In this document: piece by piece, positions 36,219-46,144 of the stretch | Numbering within the stretch: position 1 is the stretch's first letter | Layout of the letters: each line of letters begins with the position of its first letter | The notes under the pieces: model-generated | What the model saw: the letters and a program-made list of their open reading frames with translations, nothing else | The model's database searches: none | Told to the model about the DNA's origin: nothing | NCBI RefSeq assembly: GCF_025947345.1 | Contig: NZ_CP110011.1 | Coordinates: 4,092,001-4,156,000 of the forward strand | Length of the DNA: 64,000 bases | Source: Flavobacterium sp. N502536 | GTDB lineage: Bacteria; Bacteroidota; Bacteroidia; Flavobacteriales; Flavobacteriaceae | Direction of reading: 5' to 3' | Made by a program: the position numbers and the translations under genes

Positions 36219-36222
36219 CAAT

Positions 36223-36246
36223 AACTCCTTATTTTTCTAAGGAGTT
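36223..36246 (+). terminator. Terminator after tRNA-Val copy 2
   Basis: AACTCCTTA / TAAGGAGTT stem with T run. The same hairpin family recurs at 33863 and 41744. Confidence 0.65.
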
Positions 36247-36298
36247 TTTTTATGGCTTACCGAACTACCACGGATTTCAAATCTGTGTTAACGGACTA

Positions 36299-36379
36299 GG
36301 GGAGATACTCAAGCGGCCAACGAGGGCAGACTGTAAATCTGCTGTGTGAACTTCGCAGGTTCGAATCCTGCTCTCCCCA
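36299..36379 (+). tRNA. tRNA-Tyr (GUA)
   Basis: 81 nt class II tRNA. Acceptor GGGGAGA pairs with TCTCCCC, the anticodon loop CTGTAAA gives GTA, a long variable arm TGTGTGAACTTCGCA and a normal T-arm GGTTCGAATCC follow. CCA is not encoded. It probably ends a transcript at the hairpin 36439-36470. Confidence 0.96.
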
Positions 36380-36438
36380 CAAAAGGGTAAAAGAAGTAAA
36401 AGGAAACTTTTCAATCTTTTAAAAACCGAAAAATTTCA

Positions 36439-36470
36439 AAAACCTGTAAATCGAAAGATTCACAGGTTTT
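36439..36470 (+). terminator. Terminator after tRNA-Tyr
   Basis: AAACCTGTAAATC and its near complement form a stem ending in T-rich sequence. Confidence 0.6.
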
Positions 36471-36586
36471 TTGTTTTTAAGGCTATTTGAAACTTAATAA
36501 AATAGGATTAGGTTCAAAAAACTGCAGGTTTCCAGCTTGTTTTTTGCGGCTACAGCCAATCAAAATTTTATTTACCCTTAAGAGTA

Positions 36587-36615
36587 TTGTGAATTGATAA
36601 AATTTTATATTTTTG
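36587..36615 (+). promoter_or_regulatory. Promoter of TonB-dependent receptor gene
   Basis: TTG (36587-36589), 18 nt, TATTTTTG (36608-36615); ATG about 54 nt downstream. Confidence 0.55.
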
Positions 36616-36668
36616 CACTTTTTTTATTCATTCTAAATAAGAATAGTTCGTAATTCTAAGTTTATTTC

Positions 36669-39038
36669 ATGAAGCTCAAAATAGTATTGCTCTTTATATT
36701 CTCGACGACATTTTTAATCGCACAAAACACAATCTCTGGTAAAGTAAATGATGAATACGGAATTCCGTTAAGCGGGGTTAATATTCAGCTTTTAGGTACA
36801 GAAACAAATGTAAAAACTAATGCTGACGGACTTTATCAGATAGAGAATCTGGCAAAGGGCAGCTATACCATTGAAGCGAGCTTAGATGGATATGTCTCCA
36901 GGAAACATAAAATTGTTTTAGAAGATTCTTTCAATTCTTCGGTTGCCATAACTTTAGAAAAGGTTCATAAAACGCCGAAAGAGGCAGAGAAGTTAAATGA
37001 TGTAGTAGTAAAGGGGGTATCTGAAAAAAAGAAAAAAGAACAATCGGCACAAGCAGTTTCCGTAATAGAAATGCGGGAAGCCAAGTTTAAAACTGCTGAT
37101 TTAGGTGAAGTACTTGCTCAAACGCAGGGTATCAGTGTTAGACGCAGCGGTGGTTTAGGTTCCAGAACAAATTTTTCGATGAATGGACTTACAGGAAATC
37201 AAATCAGGTTTTTCTTAGAGGGTATTCCATTAGAGTATCACGGTTATACTTTCGGGATTTCAACAATTCCTGTTAATTTGATTGATCGAGTTGAAGTTTA
37301 TAAGGGAGTTGTTCCTATCGAATTTGGAGCAGATGCTCTTGGTGGTGCTGTCAATTTAATCACTCCAAAAATAAAGCCTGGTTTTAGTGGATCTTTCTCA
37401 GCTCAGGCTGGCTCTTTTGGAACTTACCGAACATCACTAATACTTAACAATTATAATGAAAAGACGGGCTTTTTTATAAGAGGAAGTGCATTTTACGACA
37501 GCTCTCAAAACAACTATAAAGTAGATGTTGATGTTCCGGATAATGCCGGGAAAATCAAAAAAGTAACCGTGCCGCGATTTCATGATGCATACAAAGGCAT
37601 TGGAGTGCAGTTAAAAACGGGTATAAAAGACAGAATCTGGGCAAAGGAATTGAGTATTGAAGGATTTTATACCGATTATACAAAAGAAATTCAGCACAAT
37701 CAGTTAATGGTTGGAGTTCCTTACGGGGAGGTGATGACTTATCGAAAAGCAGCCGGATCGGTTCTTACCTACCGCAATGATTTTGGTGAAAACTTTACAC
37801 TCGATTTTATTTCGGGATATAATTATAGGGAGCGCCAGTTTACCGATGTATCTGATTTTGTATACAATTGGTATGGCGAGCGTATTGAGGGGTCTGCAGG
37901 GAATATCAGCGGCGAAATTTCAGAATCTACTGGTCCGAGTGACACGTATACCTGGAACAATGATGTTTTTTCACGACTGAAAGCTTCATGGAAAATTAAC
38001 GATCGATATGCTTTGAGTTTTACTTCAGCGCCTACCTATTCGAAACAAACCGGAGACGACCGACTTATTAACGGTTATGATCCGGCCAGTGCTGCAAGGC
38101 AAATGTTTACGTGGATTAATGGTGCAGACTTTAAAATAAATGCTTTTAATGAAAAATTAGAGAATGTTTTTTTTGCTAAAAATTATTTGCAAAAAATCAG
38201 TTCTGAGGAGAAAATTCCCTCTAATAATTCCGTAATAAAAGAAAAGAATAGTGTGAACTATTTTGGTTTTGGAAATGGATTTCGTTTTAAATTCAACGAG
38301 CAGTTTTCTACCAAATTAACGTATGAATATGCTACCCGTCTGCCTCAAACCGATGAGTTGTTTGGAGACGGACAATTCATACAAGGGAATATAAACTTAA
38401 AACCCGAACGCAGTCATAATGTCAATTTTGAGCTTTTTTTCAAGTCAAAAGGAAATTATGAAAGCAGCAACTGGCAAGTGCAAACCAATGTCTTTTTGAG
38501 AAAGATAGACAATCAGATCTTATTTGTGCCGAGTGTGGATCGCAATAATGTTTATCAAAATGTATTTGCAGCCACTTCTAAAGGAATTGAAGTTTCGGGC
38601 AGCTGGACTTCAAAAGACGACAAACTCTCTTTTCATGCGAATAGTACGTATCAGCATTTTTATAATGACTCAAACGAAGGAATATTTGCAGCTTACAAAG
38701 GAGACAGAGTGCCTAATCAGCCTTATTTTTTTGCCAACGGCGGGGCTAATTATTCTTTTCACAACATAATTGGCAAGACAGATAAATTATCTCTTTTTCT
38801 CGATGTTAGATATGTATATGAATTTTTCAGAAGCTGGGAAAGTGCTTCAGTAAATCCGTTTGTTATCCCGAGCCAGAAGACTTTTGATTTTGGTACAACC
38901 TATCACAATAGCATAAAGGGAGCCAAGTATGCTATTACAGCAGAAATACAAAACTTAAGCAATGAAAAAAATTATGACTTCTTTGGAGTGCAAAAGCCGG
39001 GAAGATCATTTAATATCAAACTAGTAACTCAATTTTAA
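36669..39038 (+). CDS. TonB-dependent outer-membrane receptor
   Basis: 789 residues. Signal peptide (about 19), then a CarboxypepD-like beta-sandwich (about 22-95, with SGKVNDEYGIPLSGVNIQL) typical of Bacteroidota receptors, a plug with QTQGISVRRSGG, GIPLEY and PIEFGADALGGAVNL, and a 22-strand barrel to the C-terminal Phe. It imports a large or scarce ligand using TonB energy. It is followed by a broken lipoprotein gene, the usual partner. The ligand cannot be read; an iron-siderophore is plausible from the neighbour type. There is no sign of cobalamin control here. Confidence 0.92.
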   Translation: MKLKIVLLFIFSTTFLIAQNTISGKVNDEYGIPLSGVNIQLLGTETNVKTNADGLYQIENLAKGSYTIEASLDGYVSRKHKIVLEDSFNSSVAITLEKVHKTPKEAEKLNDVVVKGVSEKKKKEQSAQAVSVIEMREAKFKTADLGEVLAQTQGISVRRSGGLGSRTNFSMNGLTGNQIRFFLEGIPLEYHGYTFGISTIPVNLIDRVEVYKGVVPIEFGADALGGAVNLITPKIKPGFSGSFSAQAGSFGTYRTSLILNNYNEKTGFFIRGSAFYDSSQNNYKVDVDVPDNAGKIKKVTVPRFHDAYKGIGVQLKTGIKDRIWAKELSIEGFYTDYTKEIQHNQLMVGVPYGEVMTYRKAAGSVLTYRNDFGENFTLDFISGYNYRERQFTDVSDFVYNWYGERIEGSAGNISGEISESTGPSDTYTWNNDVFSRLKASWKINDRYALSFTSAPTYSKQTGDDRLINGYDPASAARQMFTWINGADFKINAFNEKLENVFFAKNYLQKISSEEKIPSNNSVIKEKNSVNYFGFGNGFRFKFNEQFSTKLTYEYATRLPQTDELFGDGQFIQGNINLKPERSHNVNFELFFKSKGNYESSNWQVQTNVFLRKIDNQILFVPSVDRNNVYQNVFAATSKGIEVSGSWTSKDDKLSFHANSTYQHFYNDSNEGIFAAYKGDRVPNQPYFFANGGANYSFHNIIGKTDKLSLFLDVRYVYEFFRSWESASVNPFVIPSQKTFDFGTTYHNSIKGAKYAITAEIQNLSNEKNYDFFGVQKPGRSFNIKLVTQF

Positions 39039-39056
39039 TTATATAACCAAACAGCA

Positions 39057-40270
39057 ATGAAAACAAATCGATTTTTTATAAAACATGCAGTATTAGCCCT
39101 AATGTGTTCGGTATTTGCCTTAACATCATGCAGTTCAGAGGATACCAAAACAGATGAAGGTCAAGGTAAGAATCCTGCGGTTATTGCATCAGTTCGTGTA
39201 AATACGCCTGGCGGCAGAGTTTTTTATTTAGGAGCATACGATAAATTTCCTTCGACTCTTGATTATAAAACAATGACAGAGATAGGCCCGGGGCAACAGT
39301 GTATTCGTATGGTGAACATCCTTATGTTTGGAATGGTACAGCTTCAACCTTAACCAAGTATAATGTAAGTACTGAAATGAAAATTTCGAAGGCAGACGCT
39401 TTAAGTCTTGCAGGTACCGGAGTTAGTGGTACATTTGGTCCTCCTGCTTTCGTGTCTGAAACAGAGGCTTATTTTTTCGCCTTAAATGATGGGAAAATTA
39501 TTAAGTTCAATCCGGCAACGATGACCATCACCGAAACTATTTCAGTGACTCCATTGCCGTTGAGTAACGATGCTGGTATAAAAACATCTACTTACATGAG
39601 TTATGTTACCTCTGCAAAAAAAATCATTTTACCGGTTGCCGCAACGCCTACAGATTTTAATAAATTTCCACAATACGCACAAATTGCAGTTTTTGACATC
39701 GCTTCAAAAGCGGTTTCTTATGTTAAAGATTCTCGTATGTCAATGGGATACGATACGTTTGCTAAAGGAAATGACGGTACTTTGTACTACAGACCTTCAC
39801 GCGCTACATCTTTGTCATTAGATTACAGCACTGTAAAAGATGCTCCTCCGGCTGGTGGATTGTTAAAGGTAAATCCTAACGGGACATTCGACCCTAACTT
39901 TTTTGTGGATTTAAAAGTTGCTTTAAAGGCACATTCGGTAAATGTAGTTGCTTATGTTCACGGAGATAAAGCCCTTGCTCAGTATCTGGACAATACGTTT
40001 ACTCCACCAGCAAAGCCTGCTGACTGGTACAATGCTCCAACAAAATTTGCTCTTGTAGATTTAAAAACACTAAAGGTAGAGCCTTTTACTTCTTTTGAAA
40101 AATACGGAACCGTTTATACGGTAGGTACAATTGACGGTGTAGAATATTATGGTAACATCACTGCTCCTGATGGAAAATTCAGTCTTTTGAAGCAAAAAGG
40201 AGCTGCTGATTTTGAAGCCGTTTCCGAAGCGATTGGCGGTAGTGTGATATTCGTTGGAAAACTAAGATAG
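39057..40270 (+). pseudogene. Surface lipoprotein partner of TonB receptor, frameshifted
   Basis: The two frames together give about 404 residues: a lipoprotein signal (lipobox ALTSC), then a repetitive beta-propeller-like body with VYSYGEHPYVWNG, FAKGNDGTLYYRP and a C-terminal VIFVGKLR. It resembles the DUF4374 group that accompanies siderophore receptors, which I cannot confirm. One G is missing in the GGGG run at 39290-39293, so the first frame ends at 39353. It starts 18 nt after the TonB receptor gene, so it is its operon partner. Confidence 0.8.
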
Positions 40271-40291
40271 TCACTGTATTAAACCAATAAT

Positions 40292-40327
40292 ACCACCTCC
40301 AAAGTCATTTGATTTTGGAGGTTTTTT
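40292..40327 (+). terminator. Terminator, ACCACCTCC family
   Basis: ACCACCTCCAAA / TTTGGAGG stem and T run; third member of the hairpin family at 32800 and 32922. The remaining gap to 40545 holds no gene. Confidence 0.65.
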
Positions 40328-40545
40328 AATTTACATCTATTTCTATTTTAGACTTCAATTTTCAATTCATACAAGTCGAAACTTCCAAAATGCTATAATA
40401 ATTTTTAACTATATTTGGCAGAGATATTGATTGAGGTATTGCGTTAAATAAGTTTAATTTCAGTGTTTTAATCCGTATTTAAATGATCTTTTTTTGCGTC
40501 CTACCGCTAAAAAAGAAATCAAATCATTAATCCCAAATTTTAAAA

Positions 40546-41730
40546 ATGAAAAAAAAGCTCATCACTCTTTTGTTTGTAAGTACTGTTGTAAATATGTTTG
40601 GACAGCTACCAACCTTAGCACAACCTGATAAAACTTCTTATGCTACTGATAAGGTTTCTAATAAAGTCTTAAAACCGCTAACAAAAGTTCCATTAGACAA
40701 AGAGTCAATTCTAATCTATGATTACGACGGTTCACTTTTTTCTTTTAATCTGGAATCTGAAAAAATCAATTGGACGGTAAAAGCTACTGATTCGAATACG
40801 GAAATGTGTGCAAACGCCATCACTATGCAAGATGGAGTGGTGTACATTCCGTTTATTAACGGTGAAATTTTTGCCATAAACAACCAAACCGGTGCCATTT
40901 TTTGGAAGTCAAGATTAGGTAATACTACAGATCAGATTGTAATAAAGAACCAAATTCCAACTATAAATGGAGGAAAACTGTATCTAACTACACAAAGTCC
41001 CAATAATAGTATTTATGCCCTTGATATAAAAGATGGTAGTTTAGTATGGAACTACAAGCTGGAGTCCACAAATAATGATAGTCCGGTTCTTGTTTTCGAC
41101 AATAAAGTTTTTACTCAAAGTGCAACTAATTTATATAGTTTTGAAGCCAATACAGGGAAACTTCTTGCTCAAAAAAGCTTTGAGGGCGTTATGTCCGGAA
41201 AAGTGGTGACGGATGGTGAATATGTGTTTATAGCAAATGAAAAAAACGAGCTTTATGCTTTAAGTGCCAATAAACTTGATATACTTTGGCTGTTTAAATT
41301 AGATGAAAATCAACAGAATATCAAGGAGCGCATATTTTGCAAAGACAACAAAGTTTATGTAGGTGCACAAGGACCGGAAGTTTCTTCGATATATGCTCTG
41401 GAATCAAAAACGGGAACTCAGATTTGGAAAAGGGATTTTAAAGACGACAATGTCGAGTATATGGTTGAAGAAAGTGATAATATTTGGGGATATACCCGTA
41501 AAGGAAAGCTTTTTCAAATAGACATCACAAATGGGGAAATAGCATTTGAAACAAAATTGACGACCAGACCCATTTCAAATTTTGAATTTGGAGGCGATGA
41601 TTACTTCTTTTATTATTCGGATGCTGCTTTGATTCAGTTTGAGTTTAAAAGTAAAGACGAAAACGAAGTTTATCTGCGAACCACCATTAAAGACGACGCT
41701 TATAGTGCTTATATAAAGATAATTAGATAG
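40546..41730 (+). CDS. Secreted PQQ-like beta-propeller protein
   Basis: 394 residues. A signal peptide (about 18, MFGQ) leads into WD/PQQ-type repeats: INWTVKA, GAIFWKSRL, GSLVWNYKL, DILWLFKL, GTQIWKRDF at regular spacing of about 50 residues, each a propeller blade core. Such proteins bind ligands or other proteins in the periplasm or at the surface. No catalytic residues are seen. A terminator follows. Confidence 0.82.
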   Translation: MKKKLITLLFVSTVVNMFGQLPTLAQPDKTSYATDKVSNKVLKPLTKVPLDKESILIYDYDGSLFSFNLESEKINWTVKATDSNTEMCANAITMQDGVVYIPFINGEIFAINNQTGAIFWKSRLGNTTDQIVIKNQIPTINGGKLYLTTQSPNNSIYALDIKDGSLVWNYKLESTNNDSPVLVFDNKVFTQSATNLYSFEANTGKLLAQKSFEGVMSGKVVTDGEYVFIANEKNELYALSANKLDILWLFKLDENQQNIKERIFCKDNKVYVGAQGPEVSSIYALESKTGTQIWKRDFKDDNVEYMVEESDNIWGYTRKGKLFQIDITNGEIAFETKLTTRPISNFEFGGDDYFFYYSDAALIQFEFKSKDENEVYLRTTIKDDAYSAYIKIIR

Positions 41731-41743
41731 CAACTTCAACTAT

Positions 41744-41769
41744 AAACTCCTTAAGCAATTAAGGAGTTT
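41744..41769 (+). terminator. Terminator, AACTCCTTA family
   Basis: AAACTCCTT / AAGGAGTTT stem and T run after the propeller-protein gene. Confidence 0.65.
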
Positions 41770-42005
41770 TTTTTATGTCTTTTTTGAAATATTTGTGCTT
41801 CCTCTAAAATTTTAGATTTTTTTTATTGAATGATTTGTAACAAATTAATTAAAACACTACAAATACTACTAGTATCATAGGTCGCTTGATGTTAATTGTA
41901 GTTTTATTTGTTAAAAATATAAATTAATTAACAGGTTGCTTCTCAGTACCTATAAGCCCAATTAGCCCTCAAAAAAAGTATAAAAAACAACTAAAAATCA
42001 AAAGT

Positions 42006-43612
42006 ATGAATGTATTAGAATGGCTCTTTTTTATTTTAATTATGCAAATTATTCATGGTGTGTCTACCTGGAGGTTTTATGTAAAAGCGGGGAGAAGAGC
42101 GGTAGAATCCTTTATACCAATTTATAATTTAGTAATTCTATTGAAAATTATACATCGCCCTGTTTGGTGGATTTTGATGCTTTTTGTTCCTATTATCAAT
42201 CTTTTAATGATTCCCGTAGTTTGGATCGAAACTATTAGAAGTTTTAGGAAAGATACTACGCGAGATGTTGTATTGGTTGTACTAACATTAGGGTTTTATA
42301 TCACTTTTTTAAATTATTTTTCTAAGGATCTAACCTATGTTGAAAACAGAGATTTGGGGCCAAAAACCAAAGCAGAAGATACTGTACGATCTCTTTTATT
42401 TGCTGTTATTATAGCAACATTGGTGCATACTTATCTTATACAGCCATTTACCATTCCATCTTCATCATTGGAGAAAACATTGTACATCGGAGATTTTTTA
42501 TTTGTTAGTAAGCTTAACTATGGAGCAAGAACGCCAATGACTTCGGTTGCATTGCCCATGGTACATGATTCAATTCCTTTTTTGGGTACAAAATCATATT
42601 TATTTAGCGATGATTTTACTAAAAAAGGAACGTCAATACTAAACAAATTTCAATTACCCTATTTTAGATTTCCTGCACTAGAAAAGATCAAACGCAATGA
42701 AATTGTAGTTTTTAATCAGCCTGCTGATACGTTGCGTGACATGGATAATTTTCATCCGGATAGAAATTATTACAAACCAATAGATAAAAAAACAAATTTG
42801 ATAAAACGATGCGTCGGAATGCCGGGGACTTTCTGGAAATTCGCGAAGGGGATGTTTATATCAATGGTAAAATAGAAAAACTGCCGCAAAGTGCTAAAGT
42901 TCAGTATAACTTTTTAATTGATACCAAAGGACAACCAATTAACCAAGATGTCCTTGTAAATCATTATGGAGCCAGAGAAGGCATGAAGTATGGAAATGGG
43001 AATTTTGCCTTAACCGATACTGGACAATATTTCCTGACATTGACAAATGAAGAAGCTGCATTAATAGCCCGTAATCCGGTTGTAAAAGGAGTTAAGAAAC
43101 ATTTAATGGCAAAAGGAGAAGGGGAAGGCGTGTTTCCTCAGGATCTTTCTTTGGGTTGGAACATAGACAATTTTGGACCTATTTACATTCCCAAAAAAGG
43201 AAAAACTATAGAATTGAATAGTAAAACACTTCCATTTTATAAACGAGTTATTGAAGAATACGAACACAACAGTTTAAAAGTTATTGGTAATCAGATTCTA
43301 ATCAATAGAAAAATAAGTACAACCTATACTTTTAGACAAGATTATTATTGGATGATGGGAGATAATCGTCAAAACTCTTTAGACGCAAGATTTTGGGGAT
43401 TTGTTCCTTTTGATCATGTAGTTGGTAAACCCGTATTTATCTGGTTCAGTTGGGATAAAGACGGAAAAGGATTCAACAAGGTAAGATGGAATCGTGTTTT
43501 TTCTTTTGTAAATGAAAAAGGAGAATCTAAGTCTTATTTACTGCATTTTTTAGCGTTAGTTGCAATTTATATGATCGTAAGCAATGTATTAAAGAAACGA
43601 AAAAAAGTGTAG
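42006..43612 (+). pseudogene. lepB: Signal peptidase I, frameshifted
   Basis: The joined frames give about 535 residues. N-terminal membrane segments (about 1-80) include an FIPIYNLVILLKI block; then IPSSSLEKTLYIGDFLF carries the nucleophilic Ser (Leu instead of the usual Met after it), LIKRCVGMPG the general-base Lys, and GDNRQNSLDARFWGFVP the last conserved box. A single G is missing in GGGG at 42824-42827, so the first frame ends at 42875. It removes signal peptides at the membrane. It may be a second copy, as lepB is usually essential. Confidence 0.85.
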
Positions 43613-43630
43613 ATTCAAATTCCAAATCTC

Positions 43631-43679
43631 AAATTCCAAATTCCAGTGCTCGATTAAGAAGTATTGGAATTTGGAATTT
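43631..43679. repeat. TTGGAATTTG inverted repeat
   Basis: Arms AAATTCCAAATTCCA (43631-43645) and its complement (43665-43679) between lepB and a convergent outer-membrane gene. It belongs to the TTGGAATTTG family and can end both transcripts. Confidence 0.65.
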
Positions 43680-43703
43680 ACAGTTTGGAATTTAATTATT
43701 GTT

Positions 43704-44774
43704 TTACCAGTCGCGGCTATCGTTAGTATTAATTCCCCATCTGATGCCAAACAAAGAAACAGATTCATCATTTAAGGCAGATTCAAAATTCTTTCCAAAT
43801 CCACCCGTTACATAAAGGTTATCAGATACTTTATATTGAACAAAACCAACTGATCTGTAATTTTTGCCCTCTCCATTTCGTTTGATATATTCATAGCCTA
43901 CAGCGATTTTGTTCCAGTCAAACTGTGCTTTTGATCCTACGTCAAAAAAGTTAGTATGGTTGGTGAATCGGTTGTTTTTTGCATCGTAGTCCGTATTATC
44001 CTGTATGTATCTGCAAAAACCATATAGTTTTAAAGATTGGTCTCCTTTGCCTATTGTAAAGGTAAGTGTAGACCACGCACCAAAGCGGCCAGATTGGGAC
44101 TTGTTGAAATCTTTAGCAGGCATTAACATGCTGTAAGCCGATGCTATGTCTAATGTTAGTAAGGGCGCTTTTAGAATGTCTGCGAAATTTTTTGCTGCAA
44201 CTTCTTTGTTTGTGGTCTCTTTTTCAGTTAATTCCCTTAATACTTGTGCATAACGCGTATAGTAGTTTCCTGTTGTGTCCCTTACGTAACCTTCCTGCTG
44301 TAACTGGGCACGAGCCATCGCACTCAAATCTTGCATGTCCGCCCGCATTGAACTATATTTTTTTCTCATGTCTTCAGATGAGGAATTATACAGCGTAAAA
44401 ACATTAAACTTAATTCCGATGGCTACTTTAGAAATTGAATCATTTTTATTGTATGCTCCCGAAACGGTTGGCATTTGTATTTTTTGCATCGTAAAAGACT
44501 TGATGTTATCTGTTCCGCTTCCTAAGCCATAGTATTCAAGACCTTTCATATTCGCTGAAAATAAATTCCCGTCAAACGAGATACTTTCAAGGCTTTCTGT
44601 ATTAATATTGAATTCTTTAACATTTGGATTCGACGTGATAATGGCTGCAGAATTATCTAATAGAGACAAAGCAGACGAGTTAAGTAATTCTACTTTTTTT
44701 AAATCAGTCTTGTCATACGATTGGGCCAGAACAGAAGAGGTGACTAGCAATGCGAGTAGGTGTAATGTTCTCAT
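43704..44774 (-). CDS. Exported outer-membrane barrel-like protein
   Basis: 356 residues. Signal peptide (about 18, LAQS). The C-terminal 150 residues alternate hydrophobic and polar residues and end in NTNDSRDW; several aromatic strands (FFDVGSKAQFDWNKIAVGYEYIK) look like a small barrel. The N-terminal half is helical. I do not recognise the family. Its ATG overlaps the stop of the upstream gene (ATGA), so the two are translationally coupled. Confidence 0.72.
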   Translation of the reverse strand: MRTLHLLALLVTSSVLAQSYDKTDLKKVELLNSSALSLLDNSAAIITSNPNVKEFNINTESLESISFDGNLFSANMKGLEYYGLGSGTDNIKSFTMQKIQMPTVSGAYNKNDSISKVAIGIKFNVFTLYNSSSEDMRKKYSSMRADMQDLSAMARAQLQQEGYVRDTTGNYYTRYAQVLRELTEKETTNKEVAAKNFADILKAPLLTLDIASAYSMLMPAKDFNKSQSGRFGAWSTLTFTIGKGDQSLKLYGFCRYIQDNTDYDAKNNRFTNHTNFFDVGSKAQFDWNKIAVGYEYIKRNGEGKNYRSVGFVQYKVSDNLYVTGGFGKNFESALNDESVSLFGIRWGINTNDSRDW

Positions 44775-45187
44775 ACGATATCGATTAAAGTAACGAAAAA
44801 AACAATTTTTCTACTTTCTATAAAAGTTGGGCCAAGGTCAATTCCTTTAAATTTATTGTCTTTGCCATCACAGTTGTTGATGATGGTGTAGTTAAACAAA
44901 AGTTTTTTTGCGGCCGTCTTTGCTTGTTCAAGTCCTCCATCCATGGCTTCATAAGACAAATAATGCTCAAAAAAGAGTAGTCCGCCATGATGTTGAAAGC
45001 CCGGTGTTAAAGGAATGGAAGCGTCAGTTAAATATTTTGGAGTAGTAAAGATAGGTTTGTCTTCGTTCCTGCCATTTTGCAAATCCAGAAAAACTTCAGT
45101 ATAAAGCGGTATAAAACCAAAGTTGTTCAGAATAGACGATTCTAGTTTTATTTCTGGATATCCATTAGATTGAAATATTTTTTTCAT
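44771..45187 (-). CDS. Protein of unknown function, coupled to barrel-like protein
   Basis: 138 residues with no signal peptide and no known motif. Its stop overlaps the following ATG (ATGA at 44771-44774), so it is cotranslated with the exported barrel-like protein. The overlap is the main evidence that it is real. Confidence 0.6.
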   Translation of the reverse strand: MKKIFQSNGYPEIKLESSILNNFGFIPLYTEVFLDLQNGRNEDKPIFTTPKYLTDASIPLTPGFQHHGGLLFFEHYLSYEAMDGGLEQAKTAAKKLLFNYTIINNCDGKDNKFKGIDLGPTFIESRKIVFFVTLIDIV

Positions 45188-45455
45188 AATATAAAAAATT
45201 AAGCACTGCCTATTTTTTTCGGCTGTTTTGGTTATAATTCATTTTTAGATTTAAGTTTTTCGGTATGGTTTAGAATCGTGAAAGGATCCTGAATTCTGGT
45301 ATAAAAATAGGGATTTGACACTGCTGATTTTAGCGTACAACTACGCGATTTAAACGGGAAATGCTAAGAAAAAGAATAAGAAAAATCCTCATTTTTAAAG
45401 CTGTGATTTTGGAGTGACTCATAAATTCTAAATCCCGGTAATGTTGTGAGCCGTA

Positions 45456-45522
45456 TTTGAAACTTGAAACTTGGAATTTGAAACTTGGAATTTGAAACTT
45501 GGAATTTGAGATTTGGAATTTT
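45456..45522. repeat. 14-bp tandem repeat AAACTTGGAATTTG
   Basis: Three perfect copies from 45467 to 45508, with a partial unit before and a degenerate one after. Same core as the TTGGAATTTG family. Confidence 0.7.
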
Positions 45523-45556
45523 TTATTTAGAATTACTCTATTGTAAAAGATAGTTA

Positions 45557-45564
45557 TATATTTG
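45557..45564 (+). promoter_or_regulatory. -7 element before cobalamin riboswitch
   Basis: TATATTTG; a TTG lies upstream at 45541 with a short 13-nt spacer, so the -33 element is uncertain. Confidence 0.5.
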
Positions 45565-45571
45565 CGCCAGA

Positions 45572-45752
45572 TTTTGGTCTGTTTTTTCTTAAGAAAAAAC
45601 AGTTAAAAGGGAATCAGGTGCAAATCCTGAACAGACCCGCTACTGTAAGTTCTATTCAAGTCTTTAAACGTTACTCATGCCATTGTTCGCCGCGGCGGAT
45701 GAGAAGGTTGTTTTAAAGATGGAACAAGTCAGGAGACCTGCCACAATCACAT
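45572..45752 (+). ncRNA. Cobalamin riboswitch
   Basis: The conserved core is clear: GGGAATCAGGTGCAAATCC, then CCCGCTACTGTAAG (the B12 box region) and GTCAGGAGACCTGCC at the end. Ends are approximate. Binding of adenosylcobalamin normally lowers expression of the downstream genes. About 400 nt separate it from the first lipoprotein ORF; a hairpin (45797-45817) with a T-rich tail lies between and may be the expression platform. Promoter TATATTTG is just upstream. Confidence 0.92.
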
Positions 45753-45796
45753 AGTTTAAGACTTTCGTGGAATAAAGTTGAACAACAATAAACAGA

Positions 45797-45817
45797 CCTG
45801 TCATTTTTTATGACGGG
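45797..45817 (+). terminator. Hairpin after riboswitch
   Basis: CCTGTCAT / ATGACGGG stem (one G-U pair) with a 5-nt loop, followed by T-rich sequence. It could act as the regulated terminator. The rest of the gap to 46144 contains only unsupported short frames. Confidence 0.4.
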
Positions 45818-46144
45818 ATTCTCTCTTATTGCTTTTTTAATTATTACATCCCGGAGTTTACTTAATTCATTTAGTGATGTATAATACAGAAAAAGGACTC
45901 TTATTTATTGTTGCATTTGTTTCTACTTTACTTCAGTCGCGAGTATTACATCGTTGTTCTCCCATTTTAAAAGCATTTCGCCCGGAAAGTGAATGTTATA
46001 AAAAATCAATCCTGGCACAATGCTCTTTCGTAAAACTATGGGATGCATTCGGTACGGCATCCGGTTGAAGATTAAAAATGAAAACCTCATTGCAATTACT
46101 TCAATTTTAATTGCCTTATCAACTCCCAACTTAAATAATACCAC

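Noticed and set aside
36268..36298. Hairpin before tRNA-Tyr resembling an anticodon arm
   Set aside because: Only one arm is present, with no acceptor or T-arm; treated as a spacer hairpin.
36669..39038. TonB receptor as BtuB of the B12 locus
   Set aside because: It has its own promoter, lies 6 kb upstream of the riboswitch and is separated by other operons; there is no B12 riboswitch in front.
45874..46068. 64-codon frame between riboswitch and first lipoprotein
   Set aside because: No signal peptide, no family resemblance and competing frames on both strands; probably leader RNA.
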